A stretch of DNA of 64,000 bases from Gardnerella coleohominis (lineage in GTDB: Bacteria; Actinomycetota; Actinomycetes; Actinomycetales; Bifidobacteriaceae). The translations under genes and the position numbers were made by a program. The stretch's first letter is position 1. The number at the start of each line of letters is the position of its first letter. Location of the stretch: contig NZ_MNLH01000006.1 of assembly GCF_002896555.1 (NCBI RefSeq), positions 1-64,000 on the forward strand, read 5' to 3'. Below are positions 16,404-25,270 of this stretch, in pieces. A model generated the notes under the pieces. That model did no database searches. It saw only the letters and a list, made by a program, of their open reading frames with translations, and was not told the DNA's origin.

Positions 16404-18218
16404 ATGCAGGAGTTTTCTCGTCCGCTTGATGAGCATATTGAATATGATGCTAATATATTTTCAATTCTTGAAAATCGTGTTGAACGCAAACCGGATGATT
16501 CTTTAGTTGAATACGTTAATGACAACGGTAATTGGGAATCTTTCACTGCTAAAGAATTTCGAGATAAGGTAATTGCTGTTGCAAAGGGATTGATTGCTCG
16601 TGGTGTTATGCCAGGAGATTCTGTGTCTATTATTGCTCACACTTCTTGGCAATGGACAGTGTTGGATTTAGCAATTATGTCTATTGGTGCTTTAACTGTA
16701 CCTGTTTATGAAACTAATTCTCAGATACAGATTATGAATATTTTTAATGATTCCAATGTTGGTACTGTATTTGTAGAATCTCCTGAATTACAAGATAAAG
16801 TTCTTAATGTTAAAGATGATTGTCCTTCTTTGAAAGACATATATGTTATTTCTCGTGATGCAATAGATGCGTGCATTGAATACGGCAAGGCTGTTACAGA
16901 TGCTGAATTCTATGAGCGTGAGCAGTCTGTTCGAGGAGATGACTTAGCAACAATCGTTTATACTTCAGGATCTACTGGCGAACCTAAAGGCGTAGAGCTA
17001 ACACATAGTAATTTTGTTTTTATCGCTAAAAGTGGTGTTATTTCTATGCCAGATATTGCAATGAAGCCGAACGCTAGATTATTGCTGTTTTTGCCATTAG
17101 CTCATGTTTTTGCACGCTTTATGCAATTCTTCTGCTTCGCAGGAAATGTCACTCTCGGTTTAACAAGTAATTTAAAGACTATACTTTCTGATTTCCAGAA
17201 ATTTAAGCCTACATTTATACTCGCTGTTCCTCGTATTTTTGAAAAGATTTATAATGCTGCTTCTCAAAAAGCTGGTCGCGGCGTTAAAGGATTTATTTTT
17301 GCTCGCGCTACTAAAGTCGCTATTCAGTGGTCTAGAGCGCAACAGTCCGGTGGTGCTATCCCTCCTATGCTTTCGCTTATGCACTCAATATTTAACAAGT
17401 TAGTGTATAGCTCAATTATGCAAGTTTTTGGTGGATCGGTTGAGTATGCAGTATCTGGCGGAGCTCCACTTGATTTATCTATAGCACACTTCTTTAACGG
17501 TGTTGGTCTTCCTTTGCTTGAAGGATATGGCATGACTGAAACTTGTGCGCCTGCTATGGTAAATCCTACAGTCGGATATCGCATTGGTACAGTTGGATTA
17601 CCTGTTAAAGGTGTTTCTGTTGCTATTGACGATGAAGGCGAATTATGCATTAAAAGCCGTGCAGTTTGCAATGGCTATCATAATCATCCTGAAATTACTG
17701 AAAAGCAGATTGTAAATGGCTGGCTTCATACAGGTGATTTTGCTTCATTAGATAAAGATGGGTTTGTGCGAATCACTGGTCGTAAGAAGGATCTTATTAT
17801 TACAGCAGGAGGAAAGAATTTATCTCCTGGTCCTTTAGAAGCATCTATTATGACTTCTCCAGTTATTTCCCAATGCGTTGTTATAGGGGATAGGAAGCCG
17901 TTTATAGCAGCTATTATTGCGCTTGATTTAGCTGAAGTTAATTCTTGGCTAGAACAAAAGGGTGCTCGTAAAGTGTCTTCTCTTGCTGAAGCATCGCGTA
18001 ATTCTATTGTTAGGGCAGAAGTTGAGCGTGCTGTTTCTAGGGCAAATACGATGGTTTCTAGAGCTGAATCCATAAGACGTTTTGAAATCGTTGCAGAAGA
18101 ATTTACTCAGAAAAACGGGTTGATTACGCCAAGTATGAAAGCTAAAAGACAAGCAGTAGTAGAGCGTTATAGTAATTTGATTGAGCAAGTTATTTATGCT
18201 CCGCGCAAACGTCGATAA
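16404..18218 (+). CDS. Long-chain fatty acid-CoA ligase (AMP-forming)
   Basis: A 604-residue ANL-superfamily enzyme that activates fatty acids to acyl-AMP and then acyl-CoA. The P-loop YTSGSTGEPKG, the A5-like motif GYGMTETCAPA, and the hinge region GWLHTGDF...GRKKDLIITAGGKN are intact. Length and motif order match FadD15-type actinobacterial ligases. AAAGGGAG lies nine bases before the ATG. In an organism with limited lipid metabolism it may serve to activate host fatty acids for phospholipid synthesis; that is inference. It is monocistronic, ending at a strong terminator. Confidence 0.92.
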   Translation: MQEFSRPLDEHIEYDANIFSILENRVERKPDDSLVEYVNDNGNWESFTAKEFRDKVIAVAKGLIARGVMPGDSVSIIAHTSWQWTVLDLAIMSIGALTVPVYETNSQIQIMNIFNDSNVGTVFVESPELQDKVLNVKDDCPSLKDIYVISRDAIDACIEYGKAVTDAEFYEREQSVRGDDLATIVYTSGSTGEPKGVELTHSNFVFIAKSGVISMPDIAMKPNARLLLFLPLAHVFARFMQFFCFAGNVTLGLTSNLKTILSDFQKFKPTFILAVPRIFEKIYNAASQKAGRGVKGFIFARATKVAIQWSRAQQSGGAIPPMLSLMHSIFNKLVYSSIMQVFGGSVEYAVSGGAPLDLSIAHFFNGVGLPLLEGYGMTETCAPAMVNPTVGYRIGTVGLPVKGVSVAIDDEGELCIKSRAVCNGYHNHPEITEKQIVNGWLHTGDFASLDKDGFVRITGRKKDLIITAGGKNLSPGPLEASIMTSPVISQCVVIGDRKPFIAAIIALDLAEVNSWLEQKGARKVSSLAEASRNSIVRAEVERAVSRANTMVSRAESIRRFEIVAEEFTQKNGLITPSMKAKRQAVVERYSNLIEQVIYAPRKRR

Positions 18219-18250
18219 ATAGATAGATAGATAGATAAATAGATAAATAA
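18214..18250. repeat. GATA/AAAT tetranucleotide repeat
   Basis: A run of GATA and AAAT units begins at the stop codon of the acyl-CoA ligase gene and runs to the terminator. It is a simple-sequence tract that could vary in length. Confidence 0.75.
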
Positions 18251-18251
18251 A

Positions 18252-18298
18252 TTCTGCTAAAAGTTTGTTATAAGTTATATAGCAAACCTTTAGCAGAA
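18252..18298. terminator. Bidirectional terminator
   Basis: A 21-bp stem (two G-U pairs) with a five-base loop lies between the convergent acyl-CoA ligase and lipoprotein genes. The plus side is followed by TTATTATAAATTTT. Confidence 0.85.
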
Positions 18299-18331
18299 TC
18301 TTATTATAAATTTTCGTAAGTTATGGGACTT

Positions 18332-20140
18332 TTATAATCCTGCATCTGCGAGGCTTACGTATCCAGGATCGATCAGCATTGCCTTTAGATTTGTAGCGCT
18401 TACGGCAATAACCTTTTCGGAATAAATAGCTACTTTCTTGTTATTTATCGTAACAGTTGTCATTTGAGCGTCTGGAGTTAGTTTGCCTGTTTGATTTAAT
18501 TGTTGGCAAACATGTGCTACGTCTTTTGAAGAATCTTGCATATTTTCAATAGTTGTAATCCATTGTTTGCCCTCAACGATATTAGGCAATGAATCCTTGT
18601 AGGCACCGTAACCTGTTACGATTGGCCATTTCATCAATGAATCGTTTTCTTCATTAGTGCGATTATTGTCTGTTTTCGAATCTTTAACAGTTGAATTATC
18701 GCTTACGTTATCTTTATCTTTAGATTTATTATCTTTTTTATTATTTAGGTTAGGCGAAGGAACTGCTTCTTTATTAAGATTTCGCTTGCCAATAATATTT
18801 CCAATAATATCTTGAACGCTAATAGAAGGATTAATATCTGCAGCGCTACCTTTGTATCCAAAGTCAGATAGTGCTTTGACTATCTTAGAAGCAGCGTTAT
18901 CGTTCAAGGCAATAATTCCATCAATATGTGAATACTTATTACCTAAAATATTTTCCTGTGAGATTAAACGCTTAGTAAGCTCTTTTTTAAACGATTCAGC
19001 GTCATTAGCGTAAAAAGCAACGTTTTTCCAATCTTTTTCTTCTACTTGCGCATGTAATTTTCCAGATGGTGAAATTAAGGTTCCAGCTTCAAAATAAGGC
19101 TGTAATACTTTCCAAATACCTATAAAAGCATGTCGAGCAAATTCGTCAGAGTATGATTCGTCTTCTGTATTATTGGCGCTTGAACTTGTTCCATCTGATT
19201 TATTTGAATCGTTTGAGGATTTAGGCTGAATGTGGCACGGCAAAAGCACTTCAATAGACTTAGGATGGTCTTTACTTGCTTTGTATAGCGCAAGTTTTTC
19301 AACAAGTGTTGCCGCTTGCATTTCGCCTATTTCTTCAGCAGTAGAGAAATTAAATATAGCGTCTGGCTCAAAGTTTTCAATCATGCGAGACAAAAGTACT
19401 ACGTGCATTCCGTACTTTTGAGCTAATTTCAATGCTGATGCTAAACGTTTTTCTGCAGCGTTATCTACATGTTTGTTCGCATTATTTTGAGTATCTTGAT
19501 CGTTGTCATTAGAAGTATTATCAGCGTTTTTACTGTCTGCTTTGTTGTCTGTTTTTTCGTCTTTTTTGGCGTTAGATTTCTTTGCAGACTTATTTGCAGA
19601 CTTATTTTTTGAAGAATCATTATTTTTAGAATTTAAATATGATGCGTATTCTGGCTGAGTAACGTAATCGCCATAATTATTGCTTCCGTTTTTATCCGTC
19701 CATGGAGCAACAACAATAGTTGTTTCAGATTTTTTGGAATCTTTTACGCTATTGCCTTTATTGTTGGATTTTTCAGAATCATTATTCTTGTTCTTTTGCG
19801 AAGAAATTTTTGATACCACATAATCTTGGATTGCTTGGCTTTGTTCTTCTAAGTTTGAGTAAGAATGTGTTTCAATATTTGAATCGCTAAAACCATGCGA
19901 TTTCAAAGATTTTACTATTTCAGGTATTAATAAATTCCATGTGCTCAGTGGAGTGTGTCTATTTAATGAAAGTCCGTCTGAAGGAGAAAAAATAGCAACA
20001 TTGCCAATAGGCTTTCCAGATTTGTTTGCGTTTGAGCTTATTTGCGATGTTGAAGTTGAGCATCCTGCAATCGCTAAAAGTGTAGAAATAACAGTAAATA
20101 CAGCTACAACATGACGTAATCGTGTTCGCAAACGAATCAT
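18332..20140 (-). CDS. Periplasmic-binding-protein-like lipoprotein, sugar type
   Basis: A 602-residue lipoprotein: signal peptide with lipobox LAIAGC (Cys27), then segments typical of sugar-binding PBP-I proteins, such as HVVLLSRMIENFEPD, a helix with EEIGEMQAATLVEKL, and DGIIALNDNAASKIVKAL. It is nearly twice the usual length because Lys/Asn/Asp/Ser-rich low-complexity insertions interrupt the fold near residues 115-140, 170-225, 305-325 and 470-500. GGAAGG precedes the ATG. No ABC permease or ATPase is adjacent, so it is an orphan receptor or serves another role. Sugar specificity cannot be stated. Confidence 0.8.
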   Translation of the reverse strand: MIRLRTRLRHVVAVFTVISTLLAIAGCSTSTSQISSNANKSGKPIGNVAIFSPSDGLSLNRHTPLSTWNLLIPEIVKSLKSHGFSDSNIETHSYSNLEEQSQAIQDYVVSKISSQKNKNNDSEKSNNKGNSVKDSKKSETTIVVAPWTDKNGSNNYGDYVTQPEYASYLNSKNNDSSKNKSANKSAKKSNAKKDEKTDNKADSKNADNTSNDNDQDTQNNANKHVDNAAEKRLASALKLAQKYGMHVVLLSRMIENFEPDAIFNFSTAEEIGEMQAATLVEKLALYKASKDHPKSIEVLLPCHIQPKSSNDSNKSDGTSSSANNTEDESYSDEFARHAFIGIWKVLQPYFEAGTLISPSGKLHAQVEEKDWKNVAFYANDAESFKKELTKRLISQENILGNKYSHIDGIIALNDNAASKIVKALSDFGYKGSAADINPSISVQDIIGNIIGKRNLNKEAVPSPNLNNKKDNKSKDKDNVSDNSTVKDSKTDNNRTNEENDSLMKWPIVTGYGAYKDSLPNIVEGKQWITTIENMQDSSKDVAHVCQQLNQTGKLTPDAQMTTVTINNKKVAIYSEKVIAVSATNLKAMLIDPGYVSLADAGL

Positions 20141-20198
20141 AGTACAATGCCTTCCATCAGTTTACAAATCAATAAATATTTTTTACAACTCATGCTAT

Positions 20199-20227
20199 TT
20201 TATACGTATCACTTGTATGTTTATTAA
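20199..20227 (-). promoter_or_regulatory. Candidate promoter of the lipoprotein gene
   Basis: On the minus strand TTAATA (20222-20227) and TATAAA (20199-20204) are 17 bases apart, about 60 bases upstream of the lipoprotein start. Confidence 0.45.
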
Positions 20228-20234
20228 TGCAATT

Positions 20235-20243
20235 GGCGTGTCA
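20235..20243 (-). promoter_or_regulatory. CGACACGCC-like motif, copy 4 (TGACACGCC)
   Basis: One mismatch to the nonamer, on the minus strand, seven bases upstream of the candidate -35 box of the lipoprotein gene. Confidence 0.35.
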
Positions 20244-20307
20244 TATAAGTAATTAAACGTAATTCTTAGCACTAGATTTCAATGCAATACGAAAATGTTT
20301 TGTTTTA

Positions 20308-21156
20308 TCACAAATTTTGCAATAAACTCACACACATATCTCTATATTCTCCAACGTAGCCTCCGCCAAAGAATACACAATGGCCAGCAATTGGATATAA
20401 CTGCCAGATAGTCATGCGCTTTTCGAAACCAGATTTAAGAGGATGAACAGATTGATATCCATTTAGTATTTGTTCAAAATAGCTTATTCCAAACAAGTGC
20501 AACATAGATAAATCTTCTTCTCGATGACCTCCATGAGCAGCTGGATCAATTAGAACTGCTTCTGTATATTCTTTATCTACAGTTTGCGTATTGTTTTGGC
20601 TCTGCGATTCGCTTGGAGTTGAAGTCCAAAGCACGTTTCCGCTCCATAAATCTCCATGAACGCGCGCAGGCTTATCTTCGCTAGCTTTACCAAGTAAATC
20701 AGGAAGAGCGTCAATAACTTGATTAGTAAGTTCTAAATCAGCTTTTGATAGTTCGCCACGCTCAATTGCGAGATTTACCATAGGTTTTAATCTGCCTTCA
20801 GCTAAATAATCTATGACGTTATCCCATTTACCTGTATCCATTTTTACTGGATCTGAAAGTGGCCCAAAATAGCATGTTCCATCATAATCTGCTGGTGGTT
20901 CTCCAAAATATTTTGCACCATAATCGTGCATATGCGCTAAAGCGGCACCAAAACGATATGCTGCTAATGGTGTAGGCCTTGATGACATGTTTATGCGCTC
21001 AATATTTAAATAGTTAGCGCCCCAATCGTATACTTTTGCAACTCTAGGTCCGCCATGATCGTGAGCTTCTTGTAACCATTGCAAACCTTTGCCTTCGCAC
21101 TCAAAAAATCGATTTGGCGCGTATAACCTGCTTTTCTTATACACATCATTATTCAT
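20308..21156 (-). CDS. Fructosamine kinase family protein
   Basis: A 282-residue protein-kinase-like fold enzyme of the fructosamine/ketosamine-3-kinase family, which phosphorylates sugar adducts on proteins for deglycation. The catalytic loop HGDLWSGNVLW and the metal-binding region LIDPAAHGGHREEDLSM are intact, and the N-terminal ATP region is recognisable. ATG at 21156 has GAGG seven bases upstream; a second ATG at 21174 lies in an 18-bp tandem duplication that repeats the start region and would add six residues. A strand-alone gene between an orphan lipoprotein and a small membrane protein. Confidence 0.88.
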   Translation of the reverse strand: MNNDVYKKSRLYAPNRFFECEGKGLQWLQEAHDHGGPRVAKVYDWGANYLNIERINMSSRPTPLAAYRFGAALAHMHDYGAKYFGEPPADYDGTCYFGPLSDPVKMDTGKWDNVIDYLAEGRLKPMVNLAIERGELSKADLELTNQVIDALPDLLGKASEDKPARVHGDLWSGNVLWTSTPSESQSQNNTQTVDKEYTEAVLIDPAAHGGHREEDLSMLHLFGISYFEQILNGYQSVHPLKSGFEKRMTIWQLYPIAGHCVFFGGGYVGEYRDMCVSLLQNL

Positions 21157-21190
21157 AGCAACCTCATTATTCATAGCAATTCTATGCGTG
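21156..21190 (-). repeat. 18-bp tandem duplication at a start codon
   Basis: The word TTGCTATGAATAATGA occurs twice in tandem on the minus strand, so the fructosamine-kinase gene has two ATG codons in the same frame, each followed by AATAATGA. Confidence 0.7.
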
Positions 21191-21261
21191 ATTATGCCTT
21201 TTAATACCTTTATACTATTCTACGTCTAAAGATTTTATTAATGCTATTTTGCTATAAATAC

Positions 21262-21305
21262 TATTTGTATTATTTGTATTTTGTATTATTTGTATTTTGC
21301 ATTAC
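21262..21305. repeat. TTTGTATTA microrepeat tract
   Basis: Four copies of TTTGTATT-based words in a short intergenic region between two minus-strand genes. It is non-coding. Confidence 0.6.
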
Positions 21306-21399
21306 TTATATAGGTACTTTTGCTAAATAGCACGATTTATGTATGTCTTTTAGATATGTATTTTTCTATTTCTTCTTTTCTTCTATTTTAAGAGATTAG

Positions 21400-21831
21400 T
21401 TAGTTATCGCTTTTGTTTTTAGTGGAGAAGCAAGATTTTAAAAAGTTGTATCCGAAAAGTATGCCAGCTAAAAATAGCGCTCCACCTAATCCTGTGTAAA
21501 ATACTGCTATAAATTGTTCCGGTGCAAGATTGCTTGTTCGTAAAAGTATTCCGCCTGTCATCATAAACGCCATAATTGCAAATGATTTCACATCAAAGAA
21601 TTTGAGGAAAAATTGTTTTTCTGTATATGCGATAATCCTTGAAGTATGTTTTTTAACAAGCTTACTGAAAATGAATATATAGAATATTGCAAAAACGATT
21701 AAAGATAAACCGTAATTAATTATGGATAAATAATTTGGGTATGCTAAAACTCCTATGCGCAATATGTTAAATCCTGCTGCTGCCCAAACTAAGCATGCTA
21801 TTGCTAAAAGAGTATTTTTTGATACTTTCAT
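21400..21831 (-). CDS. Four-helix membrane protein of unknown function
   Basis: The 143-residue protein is almost entirely membrane-embedded, with helices at about 7-28, 36-58, 73-93 and 104-130 and a short Lys/Asn/Ser-rich C-terminus. I recognise no family. AAGGAAAG precedes the ATG. It is divergent from leuS and upstream of the fructosamine-kinase gene, from which a repeat tract separates it. Confidence 0.7.
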   Translation of the reverse strand: MKVSKNTLLAIACLVWAAAGFNILRIGVLAYPNYLSIINYGLSLIVFAIFYIFIFSKLVKKHTSRIIAYTEKQFFLKFFDVKSFAIMAFMMTGGILLRTSNLAPEQFIAVFYTGLGGALFLAGILFGYNFLKSCFSTKNKSDN

Positions 21832-21982
21832 GATTCTTTCCTTAAATTCAAGCTATAAACAATTTTTAGCAATATTTTTTATATTTAATTTATATATTTT
21901 AGCAATAGTATAATTAGGAAAGATTATTAAAATAAATTTAGTTAAAAGAATAGTAAAATTTTTATTTATTAATGTTTTTTCT

Positions 21983-22012
21983 TTGCTAAAGTTGTAAAAA
22001 ATGTTGCATAAT
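21983..22012 (+). promoter_or_regulatory. Promoter of leuS, possibly leaderless
   Basis: TTGCTA (21983-21988) and CATAAT (22007-22012) are 18 bases apart. The predicted start is near 22019, which is the first base of the ATG of an eight-codon ORF. Confidence 0.5.
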
Positions 22013-22018
22013 GACGAT

Positions 22019-22045
22019 ATGAGTCGCTATAGTCCTTATTTATGA
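22019..22045 (+). CDS. Putative leader peptide MSRYSPYL overlapping leuS
   Basis: Eight codons plus TGA, beginning at the predicted transcription start and sharing ATGA with the leuS start codon. No Shine-Dalgarno sequence precedes either start, so a leaderless start on this ORF followed by reinitiation at leuS would explain how leuS is translated. The last sense codon is TTA (Leu). Too short for homology evidence; inferred from arrangement. Confidence 0.35.
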   Translation: MSRYSPYL

Positions 22046-25023
22046 ACGACAACATTAAACAATATGCAACAGCTGAAAATAAGCCTGCAATTAGTGAGCC
22101 AGCTTTTCGTTATAATGCACGCTTGGCTCAAGATATTGAAAAGCGTTGGCAAAAACTTTGGGATGACCAGGGTACATTCTGGGCCGCAAATGTTAAAGGC
22201 GATTTAAAAGATGGCGATGGTAATAATGCTAATGGCCGTCCAGCTTTCTTCGCTATGGATATGTTCCCGTATCCATCTGGTAAAGGTTTGCATGTTGGAC
22301 ATCCTTTGGGATATTTAGCAACAGATGTTGTAAGCCGATATCATCGCATGAAGGGCGAAAATGTACTGCATGCGATGGGTTATGACGCTTTTGGTCTTCC
22401 TGCAGAACAATACGCAGTGCAAACAGGACAGCATCCGCGCATCACTACTGAGGCAAATATTGCTAATATGCGTCGCCAGTTGCATCGCATGGGTTTGAGT
22501 TTTGATGATCGTCGTTCTTTCGCAACGATTGATACGAATTATGTGCGTTGGACGCAATGGATTTTCTCAAGGCTTTATGACGCTTGGTATGATCCTGAGT
22601 TTACGCGTAAAGACGGCGGTAAGGGTTCAGCTCGTCCTATTAGTGAGTTGGTTGACGAGTTTAAGAGCGGTAAGCGCGAAATTCCAGGTTTTGCTGGAAA
22701 GAATTGGGAAGATTTAAGCAAGATTGAAAAAGCTGATGTGCTTAATGATTTCAGAATCGCTTATATTTCTAAATCTCCTGTTAATTGGTGCCCAGGTTTA
22801 GGTACAGTGCTTGCTAACGAGGAAGTTACTGCAGAAGGTCGTTCTGAGCGCGGTAATTTCCCTGTATTCCAGCGTCATCTTCGTCAGTGGTCTATGCGAA
22901 TTACTGCTTATGGTCATCGTTTAGTTGAAGATCTTGACACTATTGATTGGCCAGAAAAAGTTAAGCTTATGCAGCGAAATTGGATTGGCGAATCTCACGG
23001 TGCTTCAGTTCATTTTGATGTTGAATGCTCTGATGGAAAAACTCGTGATTTGGAAGTTTATACTACTCGTCCAGATACGCTTTTTGGAACCACTTTTGCT
23101 GTAGTTTCTGTTGACCATCCTCTTCTTGAACATATTCCAGATTCTTGGGAATCTGACGTTCCTGAAAGCTGGAAGGGTGGCTACGAAAATCTTAAAGAAG
23201 GTTTGGTTAAGTATCAAGCTCAGACTCGTGCAAAAACAGCTAAGGATCGTACAGAAGACGCTGGATCTAAAACTGGTTTATTCACAGGCTTATATGCAAT
23301 TAATCCTGTAACAGGTGCAAAGTTGCCAATTTTTGCCGCTGACTATGTGCTTATGGATTATGGTACTGGTGCAATTATGGCGGTTCCTGGAGGAGATCAG
23401 CGAGATTATGACTTCGCTGCAGCCTTCGGACTTCCTGTAATTTATACAGTTAAGCCTTTGCCTGAATCTGATGAGAAACTTTCGGATTATGAAGGAAAAG
23501 CACCATTTGTTTCGCACGATGGAATTGTTATTAATTCCTCTGTAGATAAGACTTACAAGCGCGATGACGCGTTGTCTATCGATGGTTTGCGTGTGGATGA
23601 TGCTATTGAAAAAGTAAACGAATGGCTTGAATCTGCAGGAGTTGGCAAGGGTAGAGTTTCTTATAGACTTCGCGATTGGCTGTTCTCTCGCCAACGTTAT
23701 TGGGGAGAGCCATTCCCAATTGTTTACGATGAGGATTCGGTTGCTTATTTGCTTCCTGATTCTAGTCTTCCAATTGCGCTTCCAGATGTTCCTGATTACC
23801 AGCCTAAGACTTATGCTCCTGACGATGCTAATTCTGAGCCAGAAGCTCCGTTAAGTCGCAATGAGGATTGGGTTAAAGTACAGCTGGATCTTGGTGATGG
23901 TGTAAAAACCTATTATCGAGATACAAATACTATGCCTAATTGGGCTGGATCTTGCTGGTATTACATGCGTTATCTTGATCCTAATAACTCTGAAAATATG
24001 GTTGATTCGGAAGAATACAAGTATTGGATGGGTGTTAAGGATGGACAGAATTCTAAAGCCGGTGGTGTTGATTTATATATCGGCGGTGTAGAACATGCTG
24101 TTTTGCATTTGCTTTACGCAAGATTCTGGCATAAAGCTTTATATGATTTAGGCTATGTTGGCACTCCAGAGCCTTTCCATCGCTTATTTAATCAAGGTAT
24201 GATTCAGGCTTATGCTTACACAGATGATCGTGGTCAATATGTACCAGCAGCTGAAGTTGAAGAAGGTGCTCCAGATTCTAATGGTGAACCAACTTTCACT
24301 TGGCACGGAGAGCATGTTAATCGTGAATTTGGCAAAATGGGTAAGAGCTTGAAGAATATTATTACCCCAGATGACATGTACGAGAATTATGGAGCAGATA
24401 CGTTCCGCTTGTATGAAATGAGTATGGGACCTCTTGCTGAATCTCGACCATGGAATACTCGTAATGTTGTTGGTGGTATGAGATTCTTGCAACGCTTGTG
24501 GAGAAATGTTGTAAATGAAGAAACAGGAGCTTTGGCAGTAACTGAAGATGCTCTTGACGATAAAACTTTGAAGCTTCTTAACAACACTATTGCGGAAGTA
24601 ACTGTAGAGATGGAAGCTATGCGTCCTAATACAGCAATTGCTAAGCTTATTGTGCTCAACAATCATATTACTTCTTTGCCGCATGTTCCACGCGCTGCTG
24701 TAGAGCCGCTAGTGCTGATGCTTTCTCCTATTGCTCCTCATATTTGTGAGGAAATGTGGAGCAAGCTCGGGCACAACACGTCTATTGCACACGCAAAGTG
24801 GCCTGTAGCTGATTCCAGATATGTTGGTGAGGATACTGTAACTGCTGTTGTGCAAGTAAAGGGCAAAGTTCGCGCAAAACTTGAAGTTGATCCGAATATA
24901 GAGGCTAGCGAGCTTGAAAAGCTTGCGTTAGAGGCTGTTGCTGATCGTTTGGGTGGTAAAGCTCCTCGAAAGGTGATTGTAAAAGCTCCTAAGATTGTTT
25001 CTATAGTTCCTGACGAAAGTTGA
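22042..25023 (+). CDS. leuS: Leucyl-tRNA synthetase
   Basis: A 993-residue class I aminoacyl-tRNA synthetase charging tRNA-Leu. The HIGH signature appears as HVGH in FPYPSGKGLHVGHPLGY, the KMSKS loop as KMGKS (GKMGKSLKN), and the CP1 editing domain with its TTRPDTLFG motif is present. The length exceeds the common 860-880 residues, as in other bifidobacteria. The ATG at 22042 has no ribosome site but overlaps the stop of an eight-codon ORF. A terminator-like hairpin follows at 25169-25213. Confidence 0.96.
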   Translation: MNDNIKQYATAENKPAISEPAFRYNARLAQDIEKRWQKLWDDQGTFWAANVKGDLKDGDGNNANGRPAFFAMDMFPYPSGKGLHVGHPLGYLATDVVSRYHRMKGENVLHAMGYDAFGLPAEQYAVQTGQHPRITTEANIANMRRQLHRMGLSFDDRRSFATIDTNYVRWTQWIFSRLYDAWYDPEFTRKDGGKGSARPISELVDEFKSGKREIPGFAGKNWEDLSKIEKADVLNDFRIAYISKSPVNWCPGLGTVLANEEVTAEGRSERGNFPVFQRHLRQWSMRITAYGHRLVEDLDTIDWPEKVKLMQRNWIGESHGASVHFDVECSDGKTRDLEVYTTRPDTLFGTTFAVVSVDHPLLEHIPDSWESDVPESWKGGYENLKEGLVKYQAQTRAKTAKDRTEDAGSKTGLFTGLYAINPVTGAKLPIFAADYVLMDYGTGAIMAVPGGDQRDYDFAAAFGLPVIYTVKPLPESDEKLSDYEGKAPFVSHDGIVINSSVDKTYKRDDALSIDGLRVDDAIEKVNEWLESAGVGKGRVSYRLRDWLFSRQRYWGEPFPIVYDEDSVAYLLPDSSLPIALPDVPDYQPKTYAPDDANSEPEAPLSRNEDWVKVQLDLGDGVKTYYRDTNTMPNWAGSCWYYMRYLDPNNSENMVDSEEYKYWMGVKDGQNSKAGGVDLYIGGVEHAVLHLLYARFWHKALYDLGYVGTPEPFHRLFNQGMIQAYAYTDDRGQYVPAAEVEEGAPDSNGEPTFTWHGEHVNREFGKMGKSLKNIITPDDMYENYGADTFRLYEMSMGPLAESRPWNTRNVVGGMRFLQRLWRNVVNEETGALAVTEDALDDKTLKLLNNTIAEVTVEMEAMRPNTAIAKLIVLNNHITSLPHVPRAAVEPLVLMLSPIAPHICEEMWSKLGHNTSIAHAKWPVADSRYVGEDTVTAVVQVKGKVRAKLEVDPNIEASELEKLALEAVADRLGGKAPRKVIVKAPKIVSIVPDES

Positions 25024-25136
25024 AATTGACGGAAGTTGAAAGATAATTTAAGTTTTATTTGCAATGTTTTTTAGTTTCTTTGAGACTAAAAAACAAAGCT
25101 GTAGTTGCAATGTGGTTTTGTTTTGGCAATAGCTTG

Positions 25137-25152
25137 GAACTTCTGACCACAT
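25137..25152 (+). repeat. 16-bp intergenic repeat, copy 2
   Basis: Identical to 15162-15177. Here ACCACAT at its end can pair with ATGTGGT about 40 bases upstream. It lies between leuS and comEA. Confidence 0.5.
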
Positions 25153-25168
25153 AGCACGATTTTTCTTG

Positions 25169-25213
25169 AAAGTGCTCATTCCTTCATGCATAGTTGGAAT
25201 GGGCACTTTTGTA
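25169..25213 (+). terminator. Terminator between leuS and comEA
   Basis: AAAGTGCTCATTCC and GGAATGGGCACTTT pair over 14 bp with one G-U, around a 13-base loop, and TTGTATTTATT follows. It probably ends leuS transcription; an attenuator for comEA is possible. Confidence 0.75.
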
Positions 25214-25270
25214 TTTATTAAAGCGAAAGTTGGGGAATTTATAGGGGATATAAACAAGTTGGGGGTGTAT

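Noticed and set aside
25166..25270. Longer N-terminus for ComEA
   Set aside because: It would begin inside a strong terminator hairpin and lacks a ribosome site; ATG 25271 has GGGGG and leads directly to the expected membrane anchor.
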